Below are positions 12,120-24,383 of a DNA stretch of 64,000 nucleotides, in pieces. Source of the DNA: Salvia splendens (lineage: Eukaryota > Streptophyta > Magnoliopsida > Lamiales > Lamiaceae); NCBI RefSeq assembly GCF_004379255.2, contig NC_056050.1, positions 13,763,410-13,827,409 of the forward strand, read 5' to 3'. The notes under the pieces are model-generated. The model ran no database searches and was not told the DNA's origin. It saw only the letters and a program-made list of their open reading frames with translations. The position numbers and the translations under genes were made by a program. Each line of letters starts with the position of its first letter. Position 1 is the first letter of the stretch.

Positions 12120-12136
12120 ATCTCCCACTTATACTC
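12120..12136 (-). other. Polypurine tract of the copia element
   Basis: On the minus strand GAGTATAAGTGGGAGAT lies directly before the LTR start TGTTAGG, the expected position. Confidence 0.8.
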
Positions 12137-15100
12137 AAAACATGCTTTCGAGTATACTCACTGCCAAAAACTCTCCCACTTATACACAAAGCAGATCTTG
12201 GAGCTTGATATATCGAACTACCATTCATTTCACATCATGTTTGAAACATGTTGCCACAAAGGCATTTTCTGTGAAAAATCTGCTTGGTTGTTCTCTGATA
12301 ATATCTTTTCCACTACTATGTCTTTGCTGCGTACTAGTTCTTTAATTAATTTCATCTCTCTATGTGAATTCATAGCTTATGATCTTGTTTGTCCCTTGAG
12401 TTAGCCTTTGCTAGAGTAAAATTACTCATAGGCATACTCAAACTTACGATCAAAGCTAGTAGGAGTATACTCCTAATGTAAACACATATAATGAGGATGA
12501 CTTACTCGATCAGTGATTAGCCATGAGACTTAGTCAGTGTAACCCCAAATACATTACATGAATGACTGGTAAACTAGAATAAAGTGATTAGTCTTTCTCA
12601 AGTACTATGGTATATCCATTACCTCAATCAAAGTCCTTTGCCATGGTTAAAATGATATATACTTGCTATGCAAAAGCACAACTATTATCAAACTTAGTAC
12701 ACATCATAGCATACGTGAGACATCTATCTGCAGAACTAGTCTCATAATTCTTGTTCTCACTAAGTGTCAAACGACACTTGGCTAGAGACAAGATAATTCC
12801 ATCTTGAATGGTAACAACCTTTTCATGGAATTTCCAATGCTAAAATGTTCCAAGCTATGTATAGATATAGGATTCCTAAGAGAATCTCAACATTCTTTCT
12901 AGCAATCTTAAAGAATTAGATGCTTAGAATATAATTAGTTTCTCTTAAATCCTTTATCTTAAACTTGGTAGACAACCAGTTTCCTACGCTAGATGCCAAT
13001 CTTAGTTGTTTGCAACTTTTATAGATTTCATCATCGTAGAGTACCAATAATACCATATTCAATGCACTTTCAACTTCCTTGTGCTTACAACACGCTTAAG
13101 GGCACATGTCAAATTCCAAACATTTGACAATCTCGTTACAACACATACTCTGATTTAGATGCATGCCTAAGACCATAAAGGTCTTCATTAGCTTCCAATC
13201 ATGTGTTTCTTGCCCTTTATTACATACCCATTAGGATGTTCCATGTAGATGATTTCCTCAAGACTTCTATTAATAGAAAGCTATCTTGACAATCATAATA
13301 CATACATTCTATTTTATGTAAGTTCTGATAGACAGTAGGATCAAACAAATCTTGGCACAACGACAACGAGAATATGATATTTCTCTTTGGGCATAACCCA
13401 TTGTCACTGTCTAGCCATTTGAGATCCATATTTACACTTGCAATTATACTAGCTCCCACTGACTGACACAACATGTAGGTAGTATTGCAAGTCTTGTAAA
13501 ACATGTTGTCTATCTAAGATTATAGTTTGGAATCTATCACCTTTTCAAGGACGAATATCCTAATGAACCAATTCTACATTGTAGTTAAAGGGATTATGTT
13601 CAAGTTAATCTAAGACCGAGTCTTGCGACACTCTTAGACCCATGAACTTCTTATGTTCCTAGGAACGCTCCCACTACGACATGGTTCATACAATCTTAGG
13701 TGTTGAAGTTGATTTTATTAGCGCAAAAGTTTCTAATGGTATGACTCTTTGGTAATGTGGAAAATTTGATATCTCTCTTTGTCCTGAGAGTTATCACGCT
13801 GTTAGGCTTTTAGTTCCTCTCTTGATCTTCAAACAAGAGTTCTACCTTTGAAGATTACAGAACTTATAATCTTACATCATTTGGGACAACCTTAAAACAT
13901 GCCTGATCAGTACTCAACTCCAATTACTTGGATACCTTTCCAACATGCATTGGAACAACATTACACCTTGAGATGTGCTAGACTAGGGTCGCTCTAGTCC
14001 ACAACTCGTGTTTTGTAGAAGGTACTGATGATGGTAGTTTCTTTAAGGTGTATCTCGTTATATCTAACGCTTATCCCATCAATGATAAGATTTTCATGAG
14101 TACAACTCATCACTTAATCAAACTTGTCTTAGAAAGACTTCGATTCCTTCTTACATAACTATCCCATTCTTCAGAAGAACGCTTGGATTCGTCAATGGAG
14201 GTTAGGCTCCCACTACTGATCATAACCCATTGCTTGTCTCCTTATGGTGTAAACCATTGAGACTTGCTAGTCTTTCTATGTTGCACTTCTGTAAGCGATC
14301 TGAATCGAATGATTCTCACTTATAGTGCATCAAACAGACATTCTCGACTTTCAAGCTATTTAACAAACAAATCGTTAAAATCTTGATGGTCTGGATCAGT
14401 CTGAACAATAGCTAAGTATTTTCTTGGCCTTATGACTAAGAGCCATAAATACTTTATCATTCATTGTTTAAGAAGTTGATGTGTTGTTTCATACTCAATC
14501 TTATTGCATTTGTATCGTTTCAATACTATGATGCCTTAAACATCAACCATAAAACAATAATTGAGTAAAAATAGCTCCCACTGCAACACTAACCTAACTG
14601 GATCAAGATCTCTTACTTAGAAGTTGCATTTCCATGTAAGTCATTGTCCTTCTTTAAAAGAGGTCAATCCAACTTACAAAACATCTTCACTCGCTTCAGA
14701 CAAACTTTGATGACAATTCAGGCTCTCCCATTTCCATATCTAGTCTTTTGTTCAAATGAACTAGGACTTAGGAAAAATGCAGCCTTCATGAATTCGTCAT
14801 CTATCATGTTACTTTCCTCTGACGGTAATATAACGACTAATATTCTGAAGGTTTTCTACTTTTCAGTTAAACATTCTTGTAGTCATTTCTTATTACTTTA
14901 GGTGATGACTTGAGTCAGAAAACTATTTGAGTGATCAAAAGATTTCTCAAAACATTCTGTCCCTCTAGGATATTCCAATCGAATCATCTTGATAAATTCT
15001 ATTGACATCCAACTTTCATCGTCACTAACCAAGACTTGTCGTGCTACTTAAAAGAAAATAGCTTGACCTTATTCCTCAAAGAACTTGTCAAGTACATGCA

Positions 15101-15400
15101 AGATGCATTCTCGAACAATCTTCGTGGAATTATGTCGAGGAAATGGAGGACATGAATCAGTGAGTATAAACTCCAAGTTTTAGCGATGCGAATCTTATCC
15201 ATTTACGTTTCCAGTCTACATAATTTTGGCATTCGAGTTTATTTCTTTAAGGATCGCAGACAAGATACTGAATGACATAATGAAGATTTGACAAATAAAC
15301 TTATTATCACATACTTATGCTCAATACATAATCGCAAATAACCACAAAACAATTATGTATCTTGCAACTATAAAATTAAAATTTTGTATCCTCCAGAGGA
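12137..15400 (-). pseudogene. Copia polyprotein remnant (RT region legible)
   Basis: Read on the minus strand, three short stretches match copia reverse transcriptase. At 13245-13289 there is the segment that normally reads as the KTAFLNG block, now with stops. Around 12960-13041 LYDDE is followed by WLSTKFKIKDLRE, the equivalent of the catalytic YVDD region and the conserved block after it. At 12697-12720 lies LTYAMMCT, equivalent to the conserved SLMYAMLCT segment. RNase H-like sequence should follow toward 12200. Integrase, protease and gag should lie between about 13500 and 15400 but I could not verify them. No frame stays open beyond about 95 codons, so this is an old, inactive copy. Confidence 0.8.
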
Positions 15401-15959
15401 GGTCAATATGCATTAAAATCTTACATTTTTACTGGTCACAATCATCGACGAATAGTCCAGAGACCACAAGTGTGGCATGGCCGCCTAATGTTGCCTAAGC
15501 AAGACCACCGAATTTAGCATTACAGAGTCTCATTTCTACAACACACTCCCATAACAATGCTCATGTGCTGCTAACAAGATCAAGCTATCTCATAAATTCT
15601 ATGTGAACTTCTGAATCTCGCAGTTTCTTAGGATTATTGTCCCCAAAGTGTAGGTGGCGATAATATTTGAAACCACATTCTAATTCATACTATTTATTTT
15701 TGAGAAGTCCACCCTCATTAACTCGCTATTTCTTAGGATTATTGTCCCCACAGAGCAGGTGGCGATAATATTAGAAAAAAGCTTCATAAATTGCAGACCA
15801 ATTGATGGAGACCATATACAACGCACTTGTTGTAATTATCGGTTAGATATTTTATATGGTTTTTGCATAATTATCACATAAGCAGATAAGGCAGATAATC
15901 CACTTAAAATAGATAAACACCAAATAAACAGATAATTCCATTTAATGCATGGCATTTAA

Positions 15960-16880
15960 ACACGCTGGATAATTAACGGAAATTATTTAAGATTTATCTT
16001 GGATAATAATTATCCAAATTCATTTAGGATTTATCAAGATAGTGTTAACTATCTAAATCCATTTAGGATTATTCTAGATTTTATTCCGATAAAATCAAAT
16101 CCTTCAATTCAAGATAACGTTGATATATGATTATCATTATTTAAATCATTCTAGGATATTACTAGATAGAAACGATTTCATCATAATCCATATGATAAAT
16201 AAAATCCAATCAACCAAGATTTATACAAATCTTATTTCTTTTTAGAATAGACATCTAAAATATATCAAACATTACTTAGGATTTCTTAGATAAATAAGTT
16301 TATCTAAATCCAATTAAATAAGGATTTTCATATATATCATCTTTATCCTAATCTATCTAGGATATAAATCCAAAAGATAAGGATAACTTGGATTAATGCT
16401 TATTTTAATCCATCTAAGATTTGTCTTAATAGAATTAATCTATTCAAATCCATAGGATAAAATAAATTAACATAAATATTAATCCTAATCCATCTAGGAT
16501 TTATTCTTGGAGTAAATCCATATAAATTCATAGAATTAGATAATATTATATTATAATTATTCAAATCTATCTAAGATTTATCTAGTAACAAATCCATATA
16601 AATCTACAAGATAAGAATAAAATATTATATTTATCACTATCCAAATCCATCTAGAATTTATCTATGAATAAATTCATATAAATTCATAGGATAAGAATAG
16701 AATAATATTATCATTATCTAAATCCAACTAGGATTCATCTAGGAATAAATCCATAGGATATAGATAAAAAAAAATTTAGATTATTATTTCCAAATATAAC
16801 TAGGATTCATCTTGGAATAAAATCCATATAAATCCATTAAACAAGGAAAGAATCTAATTAATCCATGATTTGATACAAAA
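15960..16880 (-). repeat. Degenerate AT-rich tandem repeat in the copia leader
   Basis: Phrases such as ATCCATCTAGGATTTATC, AATAAATCCATATAAATCC and ATAGGATAAGAATAGAATAA recur about every 80-100 bp through this stretch, with drift between copies. It lies between the primer binding site and the first pol remnants, in the untranslated leader. A second, shorter repeat (GGATTATTGTCCCCA ... AGGTGGCGATAATAT) occurs at about 15632 and 15737. Confidence 0.75.
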
Positions 16881-17031
16881 TCAAATCTCATATAATATAC
16901 AAAATCCACAAAAGATATATTCAAATCTTATTTCCATATTTATCTTGAATTATTTACAAAATTGAATCCAAGGATTTGGAAACCCTGATCAAAATTGGAA
17001 AGCAAAGTCACGAGATGAGACGATGCGACGT

Positions 17032-17052
17032 CGCGCGGGTTCCACCCGCGCG
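17032..17052. other. GC-rich perfect hairpin in the copia leader
   Basis: CGCGCGGGT, a TCC loop and ACCCGCGCG make a perfect 9 bp inverted repeat. It sits about 230 bases downstream of the primer binding site in the element's sense, in an otherwise AT-rich leader. An RNA dimerisation or packaging role is possible but not shown. Confidence 0.7.
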
Positions 17053-17280
17053 AGCGTCACGCATAGGGTAAACCCTGATCTTGCGCCGTCGTATGTTATG
17101 AATCCCTAAATTCATCCGCTGATGGGGCTGCTCACGAAGGGATGCCGCTGCTGCTCGACGTCGACGCACCTGCATCGTCGTCGCTGCTTGCGCGTCGCCT
17201 CCGACTCCAACACACGACGAATATAAACATGTATTCAAGCAATTCACATAACATGAACTTAATCCACATAATTAGAGCCA

Positions 17281-17299
17281 AAAATTGGCTCTGATACCA
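17281..17299 (-). other. Primer binding site of the copia element
   Basis: The minus strand reads TGGTATCAGAGCCAATTTT two bases after the end of the 5' LTR. It is the standard initiator tRNA-Met type. Confidence 0.93.
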
Positions 17300-17301
17300 A
17301 T

Positions 17302-17984
17302 TATTGGGGTTTTGGTGCCCTTTGCACAGTGGAAGACTTGTACAAAATAAATAAATCAGACGTAGGATCTATTTGACAGATTATGAGATTAATCAATTCA
17401 CATGTTAACACAGAATTTCATGCTAGAATGCAAATAATTCATGCTTAAAGAATATAAATCCTAAATCATGAATTCTACGGTTTAGAGTTACCGATTTGAT
17501 TCTCCAAAGAATCGTCGATTGCTCGCGCCTTCTCCACGATGAGCTTCAATACTAGACCACAGATCTTCTGACTGGTTTCCCGAACTGTATTCCGACATCA
17601 GGGTGGGCTGATCTTATCGAAACACTAGGACTCGAATAAAGAAGACAGAACTTTCTCACGGAGGAGGAGCTGAGAGAAATTTTAGTCCCCTACACTATAG
17701 AGAGAGGGACGAAATTTTCCTCATCAAAATTGTGTTTTTTGTCTCTTTTATTCTCCTATTTATAATAGTTCATATTGGGCCCAGTCAGGGATCAATGGAA
17801 GGTTTTGGATATGGGCTCCCCCAATTAGCTTTTTACTAATTAAATTGAACCCACAATTAATACAAGCTTATATTGGAATATTACGAGCAGCCACTACAGA
17901 AGTAATATTGAACTCCCCATCCAAATCTGAAATTATAAGTATTCCGGGTTTCCATTTTGTTTATTTTTTATTTCCCGCGCTTAA
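17302..17984 (-). repeat. 5' LTR of the copia element, truncated
   Basis: 683 bp match the left LTR from 10577 to about 11263 (a TATAAATA box recurs at 17757-17764 on the minus strand). The match stops at CGCGCTTAA, where gypsy pol begins without spacer. Confidence 0.9.
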
Positions 17985-20823
17985 CATCTCTGCACTTCAA
18001 GCTACCGCAATGATGAAGAAAATGCGTCCTGCATATCTCGTTTATATCCACGGAAAGGAGATGGAGGAAAGGAAAGTGGAAGACGTCGCTGTTGTGCGAG
18101 CATTTCTAGACGTTTTTCCTGAAGCGTTACCTGGACCGCCGCCAGATCGACAAGTGGAGTTTACAATCGACCTCGAACCAGGACCCGCACCTGTGTCTAA
18201 GGCACCGTATCGAATGGCGCCTAAAGAGTTTGAGAAACTCAAGATACAACTTCAAGAGCTCATGGACCTAGGATTCGTTAGGCCTAGTGTCTCACCGTGG
18301 GGCACACCGGTGCTTTTCGTCAAGAAAAAAGACGGGTCGATGAGAATGTGTATCGACTATAGAGAGTTGAACAAATTGACTCTCAAGAACGAGTATCCAC
18401 TGCCGAGGATAGATGACCTGTTTGAACAACTCCGAGGAGTCGGCGTGTTTTCAAAGATGGACTTAAGGTCCGGATATCACCAACTGAGAGTTCGAAGGGA
18501 GGACAAACCGAAGACCACATTTCGTACAAGATATGATCACTATGAGTTCGTTGTGATGCCGTTCGATCTAACGAATGCACCTGCGGTATTCATTGACTTG
18601 ATGAACCGGGTATTCCATCCGTACTTGGATAAATTCGTTTTGGTCTTCATAGATGATGTCCTGGTCTAGTCGAAGAACGGGGAGGAGCACGAGGAGCATC
18701 TACGAATCGCTTTAGAGACGTTGAGGACTGAGAAGCTATACGCCAAATTTACCAAGTATGAATTTTGGCTGAAAGAAGTAAACTTTCTTGGATACATTGT
18801 ATCGGCAGAAGGAACCCAAGTGGATCCCGCCAAAGTTGAGGCAAGTTTTCAACTCTTGAAGGAGAAATTGACCACCGCGCCAGTGTTAGCTGTGTCGGAG
18901 CCTGGGGTGAACTACGTAGTCTGCACCGACGATTCGAAGGTGGGACCAGGATGAGTGTTGATGCAGAACAACAAAGTGATCGCCTAAGCGTCACGATGAG
19001 ACCGCACGAGTTGAACTACCCAACCCACGACTTGGAGCTAGCAGCAGTAGTGTATGCCCTAAAGATTTGGAGGCACCATCTCTAAGGAGTTCGATGTGAA
19101 ATCTTTACGGACCACAAGAGCCTGAAATACTTCTTCGAGCAGAAAGATTTGAACATGCGACAACGAAGATGGCTCGAATTAGTAAAGGACTACGATTGTG
19201 GCATCAACTACCACCCTGGCAAAGCAAATGTAGTGACAGATGCTTTGAGCCGAAGGAACCATTCGCAACTAGCTGCTTTTCTGACGGAAGAGGAAAGTCT
19301 AATACGAGAGTTTAGTAAAATGCAATTAGAAGTGGTAAGGGCACCTGAAACAGTGTAAGGCCGAATTGCCACCTTAGTGGTTGAACCTAATCTAAGAACG
19401 AGAATCGTTGCAGCACAATGGATGGATACGAAACTTGAAGAAATTCGAATTGATGTGAGAACTGGCAAATCTGGAAGTTTTAGTGAGGAGTCCGACAACG
19501 CCTTCACTTTTGAGGGGAGACTGTGCGTACCAAACGACATGGAACTCAAGAACGAGATCATGAGTGAAGCTCATGAAACTCCATACACCGCTCACCCGGG
19601 AAGCACGAAGATGTATCAAGACTTGAAATGTCCTTTCGGTGGAATGGAATGAAGAGAGACATAGCAGCATTTGTGGAGCGTTGCTTAACCTGCAAGCAAG
19701 TGAAGGCTCTACATCAACGACCGTACGGAAAGTTGCAACCACTAGAAATTCCCGAGTAGAAATGGGAGCACATCGCCATGGATTTTGTGACGGCATTGCC
19801 AAAGACGCAAAAAGGGAATACTGCCATATGGGTAATTATAGACCGACTCACCAAGTGTGCTCATTTCATACCGATTCCCGTAACGCACGGATCGAGCAAG
19901 CTAGCTCAGATCTACATAAAGGAAATAGTACAACTGCATGGAGTCCCAGTGACAATCATGTCCGACCGTGACCCAAAATTTACTTCAAGATTTTGGATGA
20001 GTCTGCAACGCGAGCTTGGAACTCGATTGAATTTTAACACGGTGCTTCACCCGCAGACCGATGGACAATCCGAGAGGGTGATCCAAACTCTCAAGGACAT
20101 GTTAAGAACCGTGGTGCTCGACCGCGGAGGAAGTTGGGAATCAGTGCTACCGCTGATCGAATTCGCTTACAACAACAGTCTCCAAGCAACGATTAACATG
20201 GCGCCGTACGAAGCCTTGTATGGAAGAAAGTATAGATCGCCGCTCTATTGGGACGAAGTTCGCGAATGAAGAGTACTTGGACCTGATGCAGTTAAAGAAA
20301 TTATTAAAATTTGTTCGACAAATTCGTGAAAAAAAAATCAAAGAAGCCCAGGACAGACAAAAGTCGTACGCGGATGTCCGACGAACCGACTTGCAATTTC
20401 AAGCCGGCGACAAAGCTTTCCTCAAAGTATCCCCGTCGAGAGGTATAACGCGTTTTGGTGTTAAGGGAAGGTTGAAACCGCGATTTATCGGGCCTCATGA
20501 AATTCTAGAAGGAGTAGGACCCGTTGCGTACCGACTGGCGCTACCGCCAAGTCTCGGAAATGTGCATAGCGTCTTTCACGTATCACAGTTGCGGAAATAC
20601 GTGTTCGACCCAAAGCATGTGATTCAATATGGAGAAGTTACGTTGAATTCCGACTTGAGCTATGAGGAGAGACCCCAAATGGTCCTGGACAGAAAGGTTC
20701 AGAATTTGAGAAATAAATCGATAGCTAGCATAAAAGTGTTGTGGAGAAACCACGGGTACGAAGAAGCCACGTGGGAACTTGAGGACAAGATGATGGAATT
20801 GTACCCGGAACACTTCTCATGAA
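17984..20823 (+). pseudogene. Element A pol remnant: RT, RNase H, integrase, chromodomain
   Basis: The sequence parallels element B pol from just upstream of RT. RT is open to 18669 and contains the [11 protein letters not shown] block and FIDDVLV, followed by a stop (TAG for Tyr). An in-frame deletion at about 18841 removes the connection segment; RNase H (19000-19260) and integrase follow in other frames. Integrase retains the zinc-finger part, DRDPKF and the QTDGQSERVIQ segment. The C-terminus ends in a chromodomain-like block around [19 protein letters not shown] count at least four frame changes and several stops, including a Trp-to-stop at about 19758. An open frame from 17845 fuses copia LTR sequence to this RT, which is an accident of the deletion. 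Confidence 0.9.
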
Positions 20824-20829
20824 GGTATA

Positions 20830-20866
20830 AAATTTCGGAACGAAATTTCTTTTAAGAGTGGTAGGA
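20830..20866 (+). other. Palindrome and polypurine tract of element A
   Basis: AAATTTCGGAACGAAATTT (20830-20848) is an almost perfect palindrome. It is followed by the purine-rich AAGAGTGGTAGGA next to the LTR start TGTAACG. Element B has the same arrangement at 56380-56416. Confidence 0.85.
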
Positions 20867-23813
20867 TGTAACGCCCAACTTTCGAAACCCTAATTTGCGA
20901 AGCTTAAAATTTTTGCATTTAATGCTTTTAATGTCGTGGATTAAATGATGAGTGAATTAATTGCATGTTTTCTGTGTGACCTAATTGCGTTTTGGAATTT
21001 AGATTTGATTTGATTAGTCAAATCCGTAGAGCATTTGACGTGGCTGTTGAATAGTTAAAGATGTGGAACATATGACATGGCCATTGAAAGGTCAAGGTGT
21101 TGAGAATATGTGGTGGAAGTGAAAATGATTGAAATTGTGACGTGGCTGTGTGAATAATCTATGCGGGGTGAAATATATTATGGAGAATTGTTTCTTAAGG
21201 GATGAGTGAGATTAAATAGGAGCATCAATATTCATTTGGCATTTTCGACCCATGTTATTATTGGAGAAGAAATCCTATTTTTCCTTGGATTTAATTAATT
21301 GCTTGGGATATTTATCCAAATTAAATCCAAAGTTCGATTATTCCTTATTCTCTCCATGAGAAAAACGACACCTATGCCTTACACCATGGAGATTTCGAAA
21401 TTTCCCAATTTATGGGAGGAGGAAATTATTCATTATATATTTTGATCCCTTATTTATTCCCTTCCATGAATAAATATAAACATCCTAGCAAATCTTACCA
21501 TATCTAAGGAGATCTTGCCATATCCTATTTAAATTAGGATTTGAATTTAATTCCTTGTGGGAGAATAGGATTTATTATTTTCCGCTCCATAGCATTTTAT
21601 TCTACTCCGTGAAATACCAATTAAATCATAGGCTAATTAAATAGCCTAGAATTTGAAAATCCTCTTATTTCTCCCCAGATTTCACGCCAATTCCTTTCCC
21701 CATATCTTCTCAAATCTCTAATTATTTAATTGTGGGATTATATTCTTGATCTCTATAAATACATGAGAAAACCCTAACCATAACCCCACTAGCTACACGC
21801 CTACTCCCTCTTCCTCACGCCACTCTCCTCTCCCCACTCTCTCCCAATTTTTCTTCTATTTTTCTCCATAAATTCTTTATCTTTTGAGAAGAATTTAAGT
21901 TGAAGCCTCGAGAATTGTTGAAGAATCAAGATTATACTTTGTTTCTACCGTTTGCTTTTGATCAAGAAAGGTATAATTGAATTTCTTTTCCTCCTCTCCA
22001 TTGAAACCTTGATTTTGATTCCATCATGCATATAATAAGTGTAGAGATCGTAGATCTAATATTTAATCGGGTGGGATTGATGGTTACATGAAAAAAAAGG
22101 ATATGTATATGCATTTAGGTTGTTTATGAATGAACTTGTGGATGATTTGTGGTGAATGCTATGTGAATATATGAGAACATGATGGTGAGATCTTTTTGAA
22201 GCATGATTATGTGTTGGAAGTACGAATATATATGATGGGATGAATATTTGATAAACCCTAATTCGAAATTTGGAAGTATGACAACTGTGGTGTTCGGACA
22301 GTAGATTCCGACGTGTGTTTGACTGACCAAACGATCTTATTTTGGTGCGAAATTTTAACTGAGTAAACTTCAAGGTGTCTTCTATGTAGTGTGTGAATAT
22401 CAGCCCTTTTGGTCGAAAGATGAATGTTTAATGAATTATTGAAGTCGACTGCGTAGTTTTGTCAGAATTTGTATTCTTGACCAGTGAGTTTCGTTTTTGA
22501 TGTGAAATTTTAACTGGATAACCTTTGATGTGTATACTGGATTGTGGCAAAATTTCAGCCCCAACGGTGGTTGGATAGATTTTTAATGATTTTTACAAAA
22601 TGACTGTGCTTTTCTGCCAGATTTAAGTCATGCAAAGATAATCTATGTTGTTAAGCTTTGAATGATATACATGATGCATATGTGTTAAGGAACCCATTCT
22701 ATGATGTAGTGATGTGTTGTACGTTGATGTATGCTATGGTGTGTTTCCTTATGTTGATAAAACGAATTGATGGGAAAAGGGAAACGTTGGGGACATGCAT
22801 GATTTTGAGTCGATAATTGAGACTGATTTATGATACTCATAAATTTTAAAGGTGCTAACTCGCGCTCTCAGCGTGATAGCAAGGGGAAGAAAGCACTTGA
22901 GATCTAAGCCGTCGAGGTGGGCTTTCTTTTAAATAAGGACAATGTCCTAAATGTTTTATCGATGGAAATGAAATTGTGTTTATCATTCCTTGTTTGATTT
23001 TAATGCGCCTATCTGATATGGCTTTATGCCATTATTATCTAAATCAAATTCGGGTCCTCGTAGGGCCGCAAACCCTACTTGGATTAGTGTACACCTATGG
23101 TAGACTGTGTGCTAGCGTACTGGCTGGCCGGTCTAGTGTCTTGGTTTGTGGCCACATTCCAAGTCATGTATTGGCAGATATGGCTAACGTCTATGGGAAA
23201 ATGACTGATCAGTCGACTTTTACATTGGGAAATGACTTTGAGTGCCTCGGGCCATTCTAAAGATAAAAACCCGTTGGTTACTTATGTATGGCATGATAAA
23301 TAATACTTTTATTGAAAATATTTTCGGCATGAGTCTACTGAGTATTATTATAGTACACAGCCCTGCATGTGTTTTCCTTAGGTGCAGGTTGAGCGGCGAC
23401 GAGCGGTTGGCGGTGTTGAGCAAATTAATTAAAATCATGAGACTGTCTTGAAACTCCGAGTGTCGTCGTGTCTTCACACATGACTTCACTTTTCTCTTGG
23501 ATGCTTTCGCTAAAACATGATTACTCTTATATTTGGGTTGATACTGAAACTATTGGATTCTTGTTAGGGATATTGAGACATGTTACGTTTTGGATTATTT
23601 TGAGCCATGCCATTTTGACCTAAAATATGATAGTCATTTTTCATTGGGTTTTATTGCTAAAGCATGACCTTCTTTTCTTATACTTAATTGTTCATTTATT
23701 TCCTTGGTCAAACCCCTTTTTAAAAAACCCCTAGCCCTTTTCTTTGATTGCATTTAAGTCCTGTTAAGTCACGATCGCCGCATTTATTATACCCTAGAAG
23801 GATGGTCGTGACA
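20867..23813 (+). repeat. 3' LTR of element A (2947 bp)
   Basis: It starts TGTAACGCCC and ends GGTCGTGACA. Its last 1.9 kb matches the partial 5' LTR. The downstream flank ATGCA lies in an exon of the SPC25-like gene. The double hairpin is at 23338-23388, with one stem arm mutated (TACACAG instead of TACTCAG). Confidence 0.94.
21754..21761 (+). promoter_or_regulatory. TATA box in the LTR of element A
   Basis: TATAAATA followed by ACCCTAACC-type sequence and a pyrimidine-rich stretch, typical of the transcription start region of a plant LTR. The same box occurs at 30361-30368 in element A'. Confidence 0.6.
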
Positions 23814-23899
23814 ATGCATGTTCTTAGAAACATGACCTGCCAAAGATGGAGAGTTATGTTTCAACATTTCTTTATTAGACACCTATACAAGAGATAAAT

Positions 23900-24257
23900 T
23901 GATACGAGGATATCTCTACGAATATCCCATATATCTATTATTTAGTTTAGTATTGATTTAGCATATCTTTCCATATATTCTTAGTATCTTTATTTCTTAT
24001 TCCCTAAGTCAGAGTAGTCTTATAAATAGGAGATATTGTATTCTTCTATTTCAATCAAGAAATAAGATAATTCACGCTATTTTCCTTTCTTCTACAATCC
24101 CAAAACCCTAGTTCTTATCGTCGTTGATCGTCGGGCAAAGATTCTCGCGACTTCACGGAGGAATTGATCCTAGTTCTTGTCGTGTGCGATCGACGGGCAA
24201 ACGTTCCCGCGACCTCACGGAGGAATCTAATCGAGGTTAAGGAGTTCATCCTTAACA
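23900..24257 (+). repeat. LTR-a of the composite element (358 bp)
   Basis: It starts TGATACGAGG and ends CCTTAACA. TATAAATA lies at 24021-24028. An internal tandem duplication of about 60 bp (CTAGTTCTT ... CACGGAGGAAT, about 24109-24224) explains much of its extra length over LTR-b. Bases 24260-24275, TGGCGCTTTCATTGAT, follow after AG and occupy the primer-binding-site position. Confidence 0.85.
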
Positions 24258-24383
24258 AGTGGCGCTTTCATTGATGAACTCACCTTTCATGGCGAATCGA
24301 GAGCAAATCGGACGGAATAAATTGCGGCGACTGCCGTTGGTGCAATTGTCGGGGGAGAGGCGCAATCTGCGTCGTCCCTAGCG

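Larger units (their letters stand above)
10577..17984 (-). mobile_element. Decayed Ty1/copia LTR element inserted in element A
   Basis: Direct repeats starting TATTGGGGTTTTGGTGCC lie at 10577 and 17302. A tRNA-iMet-type primer binding site (minus strand) adjoins the right copy and a polypurine tract adjoins the left, so the element reads on the minus strand. Copia RT motifs are legible but shattered by stops and frameshifts. The right (5') LTR is cut at 17984, where gypsy pol sequence starts. That single deletion removed about 860 bp of LTR plus the protease region of element A, so no target duplication is visible on that side. The left flank is CTCCT. Confidence 0.9.
1..23813 (+). mobile_element. 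Element A: Tekay-like Ty3/gypsy chromovirus, left-truncated by window, with nested insertions
   Basis: The two LTRs (1-1927 partial, 20867-23813) are clear direct repeats. After the first comes a tRNA-iMet-type primer binding site; before the second come a palindrome and a polypurine tract. What survives of the coding region is the C-terminal gag with a zinc knuckle (10085-10576) and pol from just before RT to a chromodomain-like end (17984-20823). The order RT, RNase H, integrase, chromodomain and the long LTRs point to a chromovirus, most likely Tekay; the lineage is inferred from memory of family features. Two later elements interrupt it at 3779-9149 and 10577-17984. The right flank begins ATGCA; the left duplication lies outside the window. 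The element is dead: gag core and protease are missing and pol has many lesions. Confidence 0.9.

Noticed and set aside
15960..16880. Repeats considered as a CRISPR array
   Set aside because: The units drift, spacers are not unique sequences of constant length, and the context is a plant retrotransposon leader.
17008..17247. 79-codon Arg/Ala-rich minus-strand frame near the copia primer binding site
   Set aside because: It overlaps the GC-rich leader hairpin, which biases composition; there is no similarity to copia gag and no support from a second copy.
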